Assembly: GCA_031761405.1 (NCBI GenBank)
Contig: JASEVX010000007.1
Coordinates: 54,818,616-54,882,615, forward strand
DNA length: 64,000 nucleotides
Direction: 5' to 3'
Source: Serripes groenlandicus
Lineage: Eukaryota > Mollusca > Bivalvia > Cardiida > Cardiidae
The notes beneath the pieces were generated by a model that was not told the DNA's origin, searched no databases, and saw only the letters and a program-made list of their open reading frames with translations. A program made the translations under genes and the position numbers. Within the stretch, counting starts at the first letter, position 1. The number at the start of each line of letters is the position of its first letter. Shown here piece by piece: positions 1-11,930 of this stretch.

Positions 1-397
1 AAGGAACACCAATATAACTTCTTTATATACCGACGCTTTCTCATTATCGCTGATATTATACTGAACCATTTCCAAAAAACAACCTATATACTTCAAAAAC
101 AATGAGTGGAAAATATTGAAACTCTCTTGAATAAAGTATATGTGTATTTTTTGCCACAGTCTTTTCAATGTTCGTCTACTGCAGAGGGGTCAGAAAGCGC
201 TTTTACGTCGGAAAGAGTCGAAGGACCACCCGTCCCATACCGGAAGTTAGGCGCAACATCCTCAACACTCCAATACTACTGGCAACAAATCAGAGTCTAC
301 GGAAAACCTTAAGTTAGACAAGAGAGACGAAGAAGAAATTACACATTTACTATTTTGTTTTTCAATTTACGTTTTTTTCTAAAAAATAAACGCAAAG

Positions 398-692
398 TTA
401 AACAGTCTTTGTGGAAAAGTAGCCAGTTGCTAAGAAACAATGGTGTGAGAAAGCATTAATCTCATTAAAACTGGATATGGGCCGTCCCGCGAGAAAAAAA
501 ACAACATTGTGGACTGCGTAAAGTATCGACCCGGATCAGCCTTAGTTAAACAGTCTTTGTGGAAAAGTAGCCAGTTGCTAAGAAATAATGGTGTGAGAAA
601 GCAACAATCTGCTTAAAACAAGATATGAGCCGTCCCGCGAGAAAACCTACATTGTTGACTGCGTAAAGTATCGACCCGGATCAGCCTTAGCA
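398..692. repeat. ~147-bp tandem duplication at the left of a MITE
   Basis: TTAAACAGTCTTTGTGGAAA at 398 and again at 546, each continuing through GTCCCGCGAGAAAA to CCCGGATCAGCCTTAG. The duplicated block includes the left end of a family B MITE. Confidence 0.85.
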
Positions 693-883
693 TGCCGCGC
701 AAGCCAACCCGTACAGACACTTATCACCTCTGTTGATTCTCTGTTTCAGGAATCATTAATCTATACATCTATCCCCCTGATACGGAATGTGTCGTTCCGG
801 ATCAGCCTGCGCGGACTGCTCAGGCTGATCTGGGCCGATACATTACGCAGAGACCACAATGTTTTCTCGAAGAAACGGCTCAT
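625..883. mobile_element. MITE family B (GAGCCGTCCCGCGAG ends)
   Basis: Inverted ends ATGAGCCGTCCCGCGAGAAA and TCTCGAAGAAACGGCTCAT; inner marks are CTGTTTCAGGAATCATTAAT and CGGATCAGCCTGCGCGGACT. Confidence 0.85.
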
Positions 884-1050
884 ATAAACTCGCAGACTCG
901 ATGACAATGACAAAGTACATAGAAGTGTTTTGGTCTGATTTAAATGAGATTGAGAAACCATGGAAATGGGTGAGTGATATGACTGAAGACGGCGTTACAC
1001 CCAAACTTATTTAATCAACCCCTCTAGATCTTAATCTTATTACCAGAATA

Positions 1051-3640
1051 TGCGATCACTGGATTGATTGTATTGTATTATATTGTAACGTCTCAACCCC
1101 ATATGAAACTAAAGACATTGCTATTTATTTTGTGTATATTTCACCAGAAGGATCGACCGTTTATGACAACGTATTAGAACCTAATGAAATTATGCAGATG
1201 CAAGAGCAGTTTCAACAATTACAGCATAAATACCCATCTGCAGATGTAATTATTGCTGGGAATTGCAATGCCCGAACAAAAGATTTTGCAGATGTTATAT
1301 TGAATGATGATATTTACTATATCCATGGTGAAGTAGACTATAGCGCTGATAACTTCAATTTGGAACGCAATAATAAAGACTGTTACAGATTTAACAACTT
1401 TGGTAAATCTCTAACAGACGTTTGCAGAGCACATGATATGCATATAATGAACGGTCGACTCTTCGATGATTTTTTAGGACATTTCAAGTGTCTTTCAAAT
1501 GATGGTAAAAGTGTAGTCGATTATTTCATATCAACCAAGGACGTTTTCGATGCTGTCTCATATTTCACAGTTGGAGAACGAGATGATTCTGATCACTACC
1601 CGTTATTATTAATCTTTCATTTTTGAAGAAAGTCTATGAGAAGCAAACTATTGACAATAATTCATATATGTCTGAAGTAACGTATGTACAGTTTCAATGG
1701 CGAGATCACCATAGGACTAGTTTTTTAAATAGTTTTGAAAATATATTTGCTAACAGTAGACAAAATAGCTAGAAATGAGTTTAAAGCTGTGTGCAGGAAA
1801 AAGCAAATACATTTTCATCAACAACAAAGACTCACATTAATAAATAGTAGGTCAAACCCTAAGGAATTTTGGAGCCTACTAGAAACAATAATTCTATTAC
1901 TAATAAAGCGAGACAAACATCCTTAATATGTGCGTCGACATGGTATAACTATTTTAAAACACTTCTACATGATGAAGAAGCTCCATTACTACAGCAATGT
2001 ATAAACTATTTTCAAGTATTATTAAGACTATATAATTGGGCAGAGGATAACAATAAAATTGATGAAGCACAATCTGGATTCAGACGCAACTATTCAACTG
2101 CAGACAATCTGTTTTCGTTAGAAGCTATGATACAGAAGTACTTATCGAAACAAGGTGGTCGTTTTTGTTGTTTATATGTTGACTTTCGAAAAGCTTTTGA
2201 CAAAATAAACCATCACAAGTTATTTTCATGTCTGAAACATTTAGGTATATACGGTAACTTTTTGAAAGTGTTAACTGCTATGTATTCCGATATTTCATCC
2301 TTCATTAAAACAGAAACAGGTCTTACACAATTCTTCAAATGCAAAACAGGCACCAGACAAGGTGATACAAGTAGCACAACACATTTTTCTTTTTTTTATA
2401 AATGAACTTAGTATAAGACTCCGTGAAGGATGTAAAAAGGGAATTTACATTACAGAAAATATACCTGACATTATTTGCTTAATGTTCGCAAATTGTTCTG
2501 ATACTGTGATACACTTGCAAAATCAACTTAATTTAGTAACACAATTTTGTTCTGACACAGGTATGGAAATTAACTTATATAAAACAGAAATACTAGTTTT
2601 TAGAAATGGCGGTCCATTACGAGCAAATAAAAAATGGTTTTAAGGTTAATGAACGTGTTAGAATAACATCATGTTATAAATACATGGGTCTGAATTTTAC
2701 ACCAAAGTTGTCTTGGTTCTCAGCTCAACAAAAATTAGCAACTCAAGCAAAGAAGGCTACATTTTCTTCATACAGATATCAGATATCTTTTGGTTATTTT
2801 CCATGCAAAGATATCTTTAAATTGTTCGATACAATGATAAAACCAATTCTGTGTAACGGAGGACAAATTTGGGGTCATACATATCCAGATGTTCTAGAAT
2901 CCGTACACTTCAATTTTTGTAAGAAATATTTCAGATTAAATAGTACAACAACTAATATGGTAGCTTTAGGCGAATGTGGAAGATATCCCCTTTTTATAGA
3001 TTATCATATGTATTGTATTAAGTATGGAAATGCCAAAGAGTAGATATCCACGCAACTGTTATTTAATGTTGAAATCTTTAGATGACGTAGGACGTAGAAC
3101 CTGGGCCACTTACTTTTCTTGTATGGTTTCGGAAACGTTTGGATTTCACAGGAGGTTGGAAACGTGAATAAATTTATTGGATGTTTTAAACAACGTTTAA
3201 TAGATTGTTTCCAACAAGATTGGCATGAACGTATCAACTAAGCTGGTCGATGTCTTCACTATAAACATTATAAGTCTCTATAAGATACAGAAAAATATCT
3301 ACTTATAGACATGTCGTTTAACCACAAAATTGCTTTATCAAAATTTCGTTGCTCTAATCATAAGTTTGGAATTGAGACTGGTCGCCATAGCAAAATTACT
3401 TGGGAAAAAAGGATATGCTTGTAGTACGGTTTGCAAAAATTTAATCATCACATTACAGAGTGTGAATATCATGTATTTTTCCAGTCTGATAAATTCCACG
3501 AAATCATACGGCATTTCCTTTTCACCTAGTATAAATATTATACTAACATAATTAGTTTTTACAGCTTACTTAATTCTAATAACCCATTGCTAATTAGAAA
3601 ATTAGCATACTATGTATACATGCTGTTGAAAGAGTTTTAG
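1051..3640 (+). pseudogene. Dead non-LTR retrotransposon (LINE): endonuclease, RT and C-terminal remnants
   Basis: An endonuclease/exonuclease/phosphatase C-terminal part spans about 1051-1626, with GNCNAR, SVVDYFI and the SDHYPL motif. After frame breaks, reverse transcriptase follows at 1990-2650 with AQSGFRR, YVDFRKAFDKINHHK and GTRQGD. The active-site box that should read Y/F-A-D-D is decayed (FANCSD), so it cannot be active. The thumb region (SCYKYMGLNFTPKLSW, IWGHTYPDVLES) runs to about 3040. A conceptual C-terminal zinc-knuckle-like piece (ITECEYHVFFQ) reaches about 3640. Multiple frameshifts and stops are present. It belongs to the jockey/I/CR1-like range of LINEs; the clade cannot be fixed by eye. 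Confidence 0.85.
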
Positions 3641-3665
3641 GGACATTTCTCAGAATGTAATTGAT

Positions 3666-3755
3666 GTATAACTATTAGGGATGGCAACGGTTACCGGTTA
3701 CTAACCGGTTACTCGTATAATTTAGTAACCGGTTACTCGGTTAACCGTATAGATT
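3666..3755. repeat. GGTTACCGGTTA short repeats
   Basis: GGATGGCAACGGTTACCGGT followed by several ACCGGTTACT units. The opening resembles the ends of some hAT-type elements, but no second end was found. Confidence 0.5.
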
Positions 3756-3879
3756 CATAGACAATAAATCCGAGTTGTGTTATTGTTGTTATTCTTTTAA
3801 CTCGCATTTCCTGGTCATGTATAAATCAAACGTTGTTATCGGAATGTTTTCGTTCGTTTCAACCATCTTTTTTAATTTT

Positions 3880-3985
3880 ATTATACCCCCAGATACGTAG
3901 TATATGGGGGCTATATAGGAGTCACGCTTGACGGTCGGTTTGTTTGTCGGTCGGTCGGTCGGTCGGTTTGTCGGTCGGTCCGTTG
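3880..3985. repeat. (GGTC)n-rich repeat after ATACCCCCAGATACG
   Basis: CGGTCGGTCGGTCGGTCGGT with GTTTGT variants, following GTATATGGGGGCTATATAGG. The layout resembles the start of a dispersed repeat; similar CCGTC-rich starts are at 35175 and 35630. Confidence 0.6.
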
Positions 3986-4134
3986 GTCTGGACATTTCTT
4001 GTGAACACTATTTCTCAGCAACCCTTAGTCAGAATTCAATATAACTTCACAAGAATGATTGATACCAAGCCTAGGTATTTTCACTCATTTTTGCAAACTA
4101 TACATATTCAGGTGAATCAAGTCGTAAAGACAAT

Positions 4135-4232
4135 CTTTAAAGTCTTTGGAATGACCAGGCCGATGATCGAACCAGCGTTTTCCGGCACTCGAGCAGGATG
4201 CTCTACCACTTCACCACCGAGGAGGTCTTATA
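4135..4232 (-). mobile_element. SINE type 2, head fragment
   Basis: The minus-strand GTGGTGAAGTGGTAGAGCAT and GGTTCGATCATCGGCCTGGT are decayed A and B boxes. Body-only fragments of the family are at 33812-33965 and 45905-46050, and a variant full copy at about 37690-37900. Confidence 0.65.
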
Positions 4233-4361
4233 CTATTATTGCTGAATATATTAAACAGTTTGACAATGGTAACGAATGTTTTGGTGACATGAAGTAATGA
4301 TGATGATTACAATTTATAATTTAAATATTCATTTATATACGAGATGAATGTGTAGATCTTC

Positions 4362-4575
4362 TTAACTCTTTCAGTGCCGAATTGTTTAAATTAGACTCTT
4401 CCATGTTCAAAATCGGGTGTGTCCATTTCTCAATTTATGGAAGTTTTGGATTATTTTGGTAACTTAAAGGCAAACAATGCTGATTTCAGGTGAGACAGCT
4501 CGTTACGAGCTGACTCACCTGAATCTGCATTGTTTGCAAAAACCTCGATATTGCCTGTGGCGCTGAAAGAGTTAA
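4362..4575. mobile_element. MITE family C (TTAA-CTCTTTCAG ends)
   Basis: TTAACTCTTTCAGTGCCGAA to GGCGCTGAAAGAGTTAA, with a strong internal hairpin (GAGACAGCTCGTTACGAGCT). Confidence 0.85.
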
Positions 4576-4599
4576 CGATATTCTTAATACTAATTATTT

Positions 4600-4603
4600 C
4601 AAA

Positions 4604-4637
<34 letters not shown>

Positions 4638-5345
4638 TTTTTATTTTTTGAAGGTAACATCTAAGAAACATAGAGACAATTTAACAATTGCTTAATATAC
4701 ATATCTTATTTTCATATGGCCTTCAATAATATAACACACACAAATATTACAAATTTCAATGAAAAATTATGGCATGAAGTACAAATATAATTAATTTTCA
4801 ATCATGTGAAGACAGACACTCCAACTACTCCAAACACAATTCTTAACATAATATCGGCAAGTAATCAAGATAGTGTTAGTATGGAACCTTTTCCAGAAGG
4901 TATTTCTTATAATTTCGTTTGAATGATACAATAGAAATTGAGTGCTTTATATGTGATGGAATGCTATTCCGGGCTTTAAAACCAAAATATCTAAATGAAT
5001 TTAACATGTAATCTGTTCTAGGTTTGTAGGTCAATGCTAAATTGCTATTCGATTTGTGAGCGTAGAGTGTGATCTTTTTTTTTCCGAAAATATTAAAATG
5101 TCATTCATGTATATTGGTGCCAGATTGTGAACGGTCTTGTAAATCAGCAAGGCGGTGTGATAGCGACACTTATCGTCAAAAGGCAGCCAATGTAAGACAT
5201 GGAAAAGATCCGTTTTGGTAGACCCGCGACATTTTGCAAGTATTATTTTGGCGGCCCTTCTCTGAATTGAAGATATCTTATTTATGTACGTATTAGCTCT
5301 ATGTCCCCAGACTGCACATCCATAATCAAATCTGGGAGTATATAG
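4600..5345 (-). pseudogene. LINE 3' end, reverse orientation, with (ATT)n tail
   Basis: Read on the minus strand from about 5345, the sequence gives RFDYGCAVWGHRANTYINKI, then QRRAAKIILAKC, LHWLPFDDKCRYHTALLIYK and, after a frame break, FRYFGFKARNSIPSHIKHSI. This is the thumb and C-terminal region of a non-LTR retrotransposon. A 3' UTR and an (ATT)n tail at about 4607-4641 close the element. The 5' part is missing, as in ordinary 5'-truncated LINE copies. Confidence 0.8.
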
Positions 5346-5487
5346 GAGTTATAATATAGTAATTGCAATTTCTCATTACGGTAGTATATAATATTTTTTT
5401 AATAGCGCTATTTAAGTGTTTATAAGCAAGACAATGTTAAATTTACTCCTATGTCAAATGGAAATCAAGAACCGAATTATATTTATA

Positions 5488-5702
5488 AAATGCAGTCCAA
5501 CTGTAAATGTAAGCACTCATTAAAAATTAAAGGTTAAATAATTTATAGAATAAATGTAAAAAAAAGATGTACTTACAAAGTCCGATGTTCCGATACAATG
5601 CAGACCACTATCCTCTCCAATAAAGATTTTATTTTAAATCAGATCTGTATATATAACGTGTATGAACCGGGTCAGCTCAAAACAATCTCCTTGAGGATGA
5701 AT
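5488..5702. repeat. Dispersed repeat shared with 27816
   Basis: TATAAAATGCAGTCCAACTG through TTTATTTTAAATCAGATCTG and CCGGGTCAG is repeated in diverged form at 27816-28040, in the same orientation. Type unknown. Confidence 0.75.
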
Positions 5703-5914
5703 GCCGGGTATTTGAAGCCAGTGGCGCTTTGTGTTGATTAGTTTGCGTATCACACAATCATTCTTAGCATTGACTATCCATACAAATGTAATACAGTTGA
5801 TTTTCATAATAAGCTAGAGTCATAACCCTGCTAACTAACTCAGTGGTAGGAATTGTTGGCATGGATAAACGGGACAGTTTGAAGGTCGGTCTATATTTTT
5901 CGTGCAGGTGTTAT

Positions 5915-6147
5915 ATGAGCAATCCCGCGCAAAAAAAACAACAGTATGGCCTTTGCGTAATGTACCGACCCAGATCAGCCTGCGCAGTCCGCGCAGACTG
6001 ATCCAGGCCGACACATTCCGTCTCAGTGGGATAGAGGTATAGAGTAATGGTTCCTGAAACAGAAAATCCACAGGAGGCGAAAAGTAGTTTTCCGGGTAGG
6101 ACCTGCGCAGTATCCACAATGTTGGTTTTTGTCGCGACACGGCTCAT
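5915..6147. mobile_element. MITE family B
   Basis: ATGAGCAATCCCGCGCAAAA to TCGCGACACGGCTCAT, with CCGTCTCAGTGGGATAGAGG inside. Confidence 0.85.
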
Positions 6148-6539
6148 ATTGACGTACGTATTTAAATTCGCATACTCACTAGGATGTGCACGTGGGGTGG
6201 GGTCTGTATTAAACGCCTAAACATGACGGATGTTGCGTGCCAATCGCTGAGATGACTTTTTTTCCCCCCTGAAGTCAATACTTAATTAAATGAAAATTGT
6301 AAAATTTGATATCGTTTAGAAACAAATTTCTACACCTACGTAAGCGGATCGAGTGTCACTCCGGTGAAATCCCTCCGAATAAAAAAAAAAAAAAAATGTT
6401 GATCACTTCAATTGCTAACTGTTAACACTTTCTCACGTACAAACAAATTCATTTGCAGCCGACGACTTTGAAAATATCTTGGAAACTCTATAAATGAAAG
6501 AACAATATTAAAATAAATGTGTTTGCGTGGTGTTTGACC

Positions 6540-6720
6540 CCACTTTCAACCATGTTTCAGTTATATCACAACGTGTCCTAGGTAAGTCACCTTTTATCCT
6601 GACACCAGCCAGTCAGTCAGTCGTAATGCTAACACCGCAACCCTGAGCGCCAAGGAGGGCAGCCATTACTACCATTGTTTACGTCTTCGGTATGACTCGG
6701 CTGGGATTCGAACTCATAAA
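6540..6720 (-). mobile_element. SINE type 2, truncated head
   Basis: CACTTTCAACCATGTTTCAG through GGCTGGGATTCGAACTC on the plus strand is the reversed body plus B box; the A box is missing. Confidence 0.75.
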
Positions 6721-6895
6721 CTAAAGTAGAAACATTGAGACAAACGGAGAAATTGTTCATTTTGACCAATTTCTCCTTTTATCACACTGTTTACTAAAAG
6801 TTATCCGATGCATAATCGTCAGAAAGCGTCTGTATGGGGAAAGGGTTAACGCTTTCACTGAAAGGGAAGACTTTTAACTGTAAATTGTTATTTAA

Positions 6896-7262
6896 ACATA
6901 GGTGTATATGGTAAAAATTAAACTGTCCTTCTAAAGAAGTTTTAGCTCAACATATGTGTATATGGTAAAAATTAAACTGTCCTTCTAAAGAAGTTTTAGC
7001 TCAACATAGGTGTATATGGTAAAAATTAAACTGTCCTTCTAAAGAAGTTTTAGCTCAACATAAGTGTATATTGTAAAAATTAAACTGTCCTTCTAAAGAA
7101 GTTTTAGCTCAACATATGTGTATATGGTAAAAATTAAACTGTCCTTCTAAAGCAGTTTAAGCTCAACATAGCAACATAGGTGTATATAGTAAAACTTAAG
7201 CTGTCCTTCTACAGCAGTTTTAGCTCAACATAGGTGTATATGGTAAAAATTAAACTGTCCTT
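6896..7262. repeat. 54-bp satellite, first block
   Basis: About seven copies of a 54-bp unit with core ACTGTCCTTCTAAAGAAGTT, then TTAGCTCAACATAGGTGTAT. Units differ by point changes and one carries a small insertion near 7165. Confidence 0.9.
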
Positions 7263-7492
7263 TTAACCCTTTCCCTCATACGACAATTCTGCAGCAGACG
7301 ACTTTGAACATATTTTGTCAAAAAGTAGAAAATCTCTATAATTGAATGGATAACCTATGACTAAAAGTGGAAAACCTTGTGGCAAAAGGAGAAATTGCAC
7401 GTTTTGTGCAATTTCTTCTTTTGTCACTATGTTGTCAAAAAGCCGTCTGCTGCAGAGGCGTCAGAAAGCGTCTACATGAGGGAAAGGGTTAA
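7263..7492. mobile_element. piggyBac-type MITE (family A), copy in HOR unit 1
   Basis: TTAACCCTTTCCCTCATACG at the left and TACATGAGGGAAAGGGTTAA at the right are inverted ends; an internal palindrome (AAATTGCACGTTTTGTGCAA) sits near the middle. Outer ends are TTAA. Further identical copies lie at 7758-7987, 8253-8482 and 8748-8977. Confidence 0.88.
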
Positions 7493-9242
7493 AGAAGTTT
7501 TCGCTCTAGATAGGTTCATATGGTAACAATTAAACTGTTCTTCTAAAGAAGTTTTCTCTCTAGATATGTTCATATGGTAAAACTTAAACTGTCCTTCTAA
7601 AGAAGTTTTCGCTCTAGATAGGTTCATATGGTAAAACTTAAACTGTCCTCCTAAAGACATTTTCTCTCTAGATAGGTTCCTATGGTAACAATTAAACTGT
7701 TCTTCTAAAGCAGTTTTCGCTCTAGATAGGTTCATATGGTAAAATTTAACTGTCCTTTTAACCCTTTCCCTCATACGACAATTCTGCAGCAGACGACTTT
7801 GAACATATTTTGTCAAAAAGTAGAAAATCTCTATAATTGAATGGATAACCTATGACTTAAAGTGGAAAACCTTGTGGCAAAAGGAGAAATTGCACGTTTT
7901 GTGCAATTTCTTCTTTTGTCACTATGTTGTCAAAAAGCCGTCTGCTGCAGAGGCGTCAGAAAGCGTCTACATGAGGGAAAGGGTTAAAGAAGTTTTCGCT
8001 CTAGATAGGTTCATATGGTAACAATTAAACTGTTCTTCTAAAGAAGTTTTCTCTCTAGATATGTTCATATGGTAAAACTTAAACTGTCCTTCTAAAGAAG
8101 TTTTCGCTCTAGATAGGTTCATATGGTAAAACTTAAACTGTCCTCCTAAAGACATTTTCTCTCTAGATAGGTTCCTATGGTAACAATTAAACTGTTCTTC
8201 TAAAGCAGTTTTCGCTCTAGATAGGTTCATATGGTAAAATTTAACTGTCCTTTTAACCCTTTCCCTCATACGACAATTCTGCAGCAGACGACTTTGAACA
8301 TATTTTGTCAAAAAGTAGAAAATCTCTATAATTGAATGGATAACCTATGACTTAAAGTGGAAAACCTTGTGGCAAAAGGAGAAATTGCACGTTTTGTGCA
8401 ATTTCTTCTTTTGTCACTATGTTGTCAAAAAGCCGTCTGCTGCAGAGGCGTCAGAAAGCGTCTACATGAGGGAAAGGGTTAAAGAAGTTTTCGCTCTAGA
8501 TAGGTTCATATGGTAACAATTAAACTGTTCTTCTAAAGAAGTTTTCTCTCTAGATATGTTCATATGGTAAAACTTAAACTGTCCTTCTAAAGAAGTTTTC
8601 GCTCTAGATAGGTTCATATGGTAAAACTTAAACTGTCCTCCTAAAGACATTTTCTCTCTAGATAGGTTCCTATGGTAACAATTAAACTGTTCTTCTAAAG
8701 CAGTTTTCGCTCTAGATAGGTTCATATGGTAAAATTTAACTGTCCTTTTAACCCTTTCCCTCATACGACAATTCTGCAGCAGACGACTTTGAACATATTT
8801 TGTCAAAAGGTGGAAAATCTCTATAATTGAATGGATAACCTATGACTAAAAGTGGAAAACCTTGTGGCAAAAGGAGAAATTGCACGTTTTGTGCAATTTC
8901 TTCTTTTGTCACTATGTTGTCAAAAAGCCGTCTGCTGCAGAGGCGTCAGAAAGCGTCTACATGAGGGAAAGGGTTAAAGAAGTTTTCGCTCTAGATAGGT
9001 TCATATGGTAACAATTAAACTGTTCTTCTAAAGAAGTTTTCTCTCTAGATATGTTCATATGGTAAAACTTAAACTGTCCTTCTAAAGAAGTTTTCGCTCT
9101 AGATAGGTTCATATGGTAAAACTTAAACTGTCCTCCTAAAGACATTTTCTCTCTAGATAGGTTCCTATGGTAACAATTAAACTGTTCTTCTAAAGCAGTT
9201 TTCGCTCTAGATAGGTTCATATGGTAACAATTAAACTGTCCT
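7263..9242. repeat. 495-bp higher-order repeat (MITE plus 54-bp satellite), four copies
   Basis: Copies start at 7263, 7758, 8253 and 8748, exactly 495 bp apart. Each holds one full 230-bp piggyBac-type MITE followed by about five 54-bp satellite units of a diverged subtype (core TTTTCGCTCTAGATAGGTTC). The copies are almost identical. The 114-residue open frames on the minus strand are periodicity artefacts. Confidence 0.93.
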
Positions 9243-9330
9243 TCTTTATAACAAAAGTTTTTGCTCTAGATAGGTTCATATGGTAAAAATTAAACTGTCC
9301 TTCTTTAAAACAAAAGTGTTTGCTCTACAC
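9243..9330. repeat. 54-bp satellite, right-hand remnant
   Basis: Two further diverged units (AAACTGTCCTTCTTTATAAC and a similar one) end the array. Confidence 0.8.
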
Positions 9331-9592
9331 ACGTCTCGTTTTGATAGGTGTTACTGCCTGTAAGTCAAATTTACTAAAACTGATTTGAGATGGTTGTATA
9401 TTTTCTAAACGTGATGTATCAAAGTTGACTAATTCATACGTTGGGAAGTTATATCTTAACCTTTTCCAAAACGCTGACATATTTTGACGCCTCTTCCGCA
9501 TACCATTGTTTAAAACAGTGTTGCAAAAGGAGATATTATTCGTAATGAACAATTACCCATTTCGCCACCAATTCTTACTTCTTTTCAGTAAT

Positions 9593-9828
9593 TTAACCCT
9601 TTCCCTCATATAGACGCTTTCTGACGCCTCTGCAGCAGACGGCTTTTTGAAAACATAGTGACAAAAGAAGAAATTGCTCAAAACGAGCAATTTCTCCTTT
9701 TGCCACAATGTTTTCCACTTTTAGTCATAGGTATGGTATATCCATTCAATTATAGAGATTTTCTGATTTTTGACCAAATATGTTCAAAGTCGTCTGCTGC
9801 AGAATTGTCGTATGAGGGAAAGGGTTAA
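9593..9828. mobile_element. piggyBac-type MITE (family A)
   Basis: Full-length copy in the opposite sense to the HOR copies: TTAACCCTTTCCCTCATATA to GTATGAGGGAAAGGGTTAA, with the AATTGCTC...GAGCAATT palindrome inside. Confidence 0.88.
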
Positions 9829-10828
9829 CATAGAGATGTTCATAATTTTGCCGAGATAAATTCAAAGTGGTCAGCTGCTGATTTGCTGTGCGTGGGAAAG
9901 GGTTGATAAACAGAATAGTGTGTGGAAGCCATGCGTCTCACCAGAATAAATCATCTCGTGTCCCAAAACTTATTTCGGACCTTCAAATGTAAATTCTCTC
10001 TTGTTGAAGATGCGTCTAAAGTCATCTGTTTTAGGGAAAGGATTACAATGGTGAGTCATTTTGTCAAATATTTGCCTGTTAATACTTTCTAATGGTGGGT
10101 CTTGATTTACAAGATAAAGGTATTCAGATACCAGACGCTGCTATCCGATGACTTGATATTCAAATTCAAAACCGAGCTATTTTTTCAGTTTATAACATTT
10201 CACAAGTCTCTTCATGACTTTTCCATAATGAAATTGAAAACATTTTGAGAAAAAAAAAACCAAGCCAATTTTCATCACGGGACACTTCTCTTTTATGTGC
10301 AGTATATGCAGAGAGAACCCCTTTAAATCTTAATCGATGACAGTCATTACTAATTCAAAGAAACACATCGTCGAAAAATTCGGAGAAATACTGATGAAGA
10401 CTTAATCTCCGAAATGTTGAACACATGTGTGCGTTTTTCAAATTCGTATTCGAGCGGTGCTCCAGATAAACCACATTATCGTAAGTATTACACGTATGGA
10501 TAAAATACCTGCATGTGCATCCATGTTTCGAACAGTTGAGGGAGGTATCAGACTGCGCGGGTGCGATATCTGATCCGGATCTACACTGATCGTAAATTAC
10601 TAACGGTTGATTTACGCAGAGCAACTCTAAATTTACATTCTAGCAAAGAAAGGAAAGTTGTATTATTTCAAATACAGTTACAAAGCATGGTGACAAAGTA
10701 AGAAACTGTCTATCATGAGAAATTTCGTTTTGTACCACAGTGTTTTCAAAACTTGTTTTGCTGCAGAGGTGTCATCTTGAGTCTGTATGTGGGAATGAGT
10801 TAAGATATATAAGAGTGCATTTCAGATT
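9829..10828. other. Intergenic, decayed repeats only
   Basis: Apart from small decayed MITE pieces (GGGAAAGGGTTGATAAACAG near 9893; 10540-10620; 10670-10805), nothing recognisable is present. Confidence 0.5.
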
Positions 10829-11045
10829 TGAGCCGTCCCGTAAGAAAACCATCATTATGGCATCTGCGTAATGTATCGACCAGATCAGCCTGCGCTGTCC
10901 GCGCAGACTGATCCGGGCCGACACATTCCGTCTCAGGGGGATAGAGGTATAGAGTAATGATTCATGAAACAGAAAGTCCACAGGAGGCGAAAAGTGAATA
11001 TCCGGGTAAGCCTGCGCGGCATGCTTAGGCTGATCAGGTTCAATA
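10829..11045. mobile_element. MITE family B, right end lost
   Basis: GAGCCGTCCCGTAAGAAAAC through ACACATTCCGTCTCAGGGGG; after CTGATCAGGTTCAATACAAT it runs into a short CAATA repeat. Confidence 0.8.
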
Positions 11046-11456
11046 CAATACAATACAATACAAGACGGATGTTTGGTGCAAAGCATCAAAGAGAAGCCGC
11101 AATATTTCGTTTCACATGAAGAAATAAGAAAAAAGATCATTTAAATCCACAAACATTAGAACAATTTAATATGTAGTCAGTAATGCTGATATCGATTATT
11201 GAAAAGTTTATGTAGAATATTTAACCTGTCAGGGTCTGTGTTTTAAGTGAATGAGATCATTTAGAGTTAAGCTGATCATAAAAAGTGACATATAATACTA
11301 AAGATAAATGGACAAGAGGTTATGATAAATTTAAATAAGTACCAAAAACAATCAACTATTTGTATTGAACACAAGCCCTGTTATGATAATGTTTTATCAA
11401 ATAATGCTGACACACAGAAAATCTGTTTTTCGTTTGTATCGGTAAGTCATGATAAT

Positions 11457-11930
11457 GGATAAGGGTTTCCCACATAAAACAAATCTGCAGTAGACGACTT
11501 TGAAATTATCAAGTAAAAAAAAAATCTCTATAAATGATCGTATGATAATTGAAAATGCAGATATTGCTCATTATAAGCAATTTCTCCTTTTGCCACAATG
11601 ATTTCATTGATGTTTACTCTGATAGACTTAAAAATCATCAAGTACAAAACATAGAAAATCTCTATAAATGATAGTAAGATAATTGAAAAGAGTTGAAATT
11701 ATTGTGACAAATTGAGCAATTGAAAATCAAAGCTGTCGGATTACAAACGCACACTCTCGAGTTGACGAAACTGATGTGAACTCGTGTCGTGATTAGCATT
11801 CAGAACATCAAGTAAAAGTAGTTCTATGTACACGTAATCCGAAAGACTGACAATAGCTGCAGCGACTTTTGAAAACATTGTGACAAAAAGAGAAATTGAT
11901 CACGAGGAATTTATCCTTTAGCTACAATGT
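11457..11930. mobile_element. Old family A MITE fragments
   Basis: CCCACATAAAACAAATCTGC and TTGCTCATTATAAGCAATTT near 11460-11600, then further degraded pieces (GCAGCGACTTTTGAAAACAT) to about 11930. Similar remains occur at 150-220, 10670-10805, 17213-17400, 18195-18260 and 34130-34450. Confidence 0.5.

Noticed and set aside
7472..9220. Repeated 114-residue minus-strand reading frames (YHMNLSRAKTSLEEQF-like)
   Set aside because: They coincide with the 54-bp satellite and end in the MITE; 54 is a multiple of three, so open frames are expected. No conserved protein family is evident.
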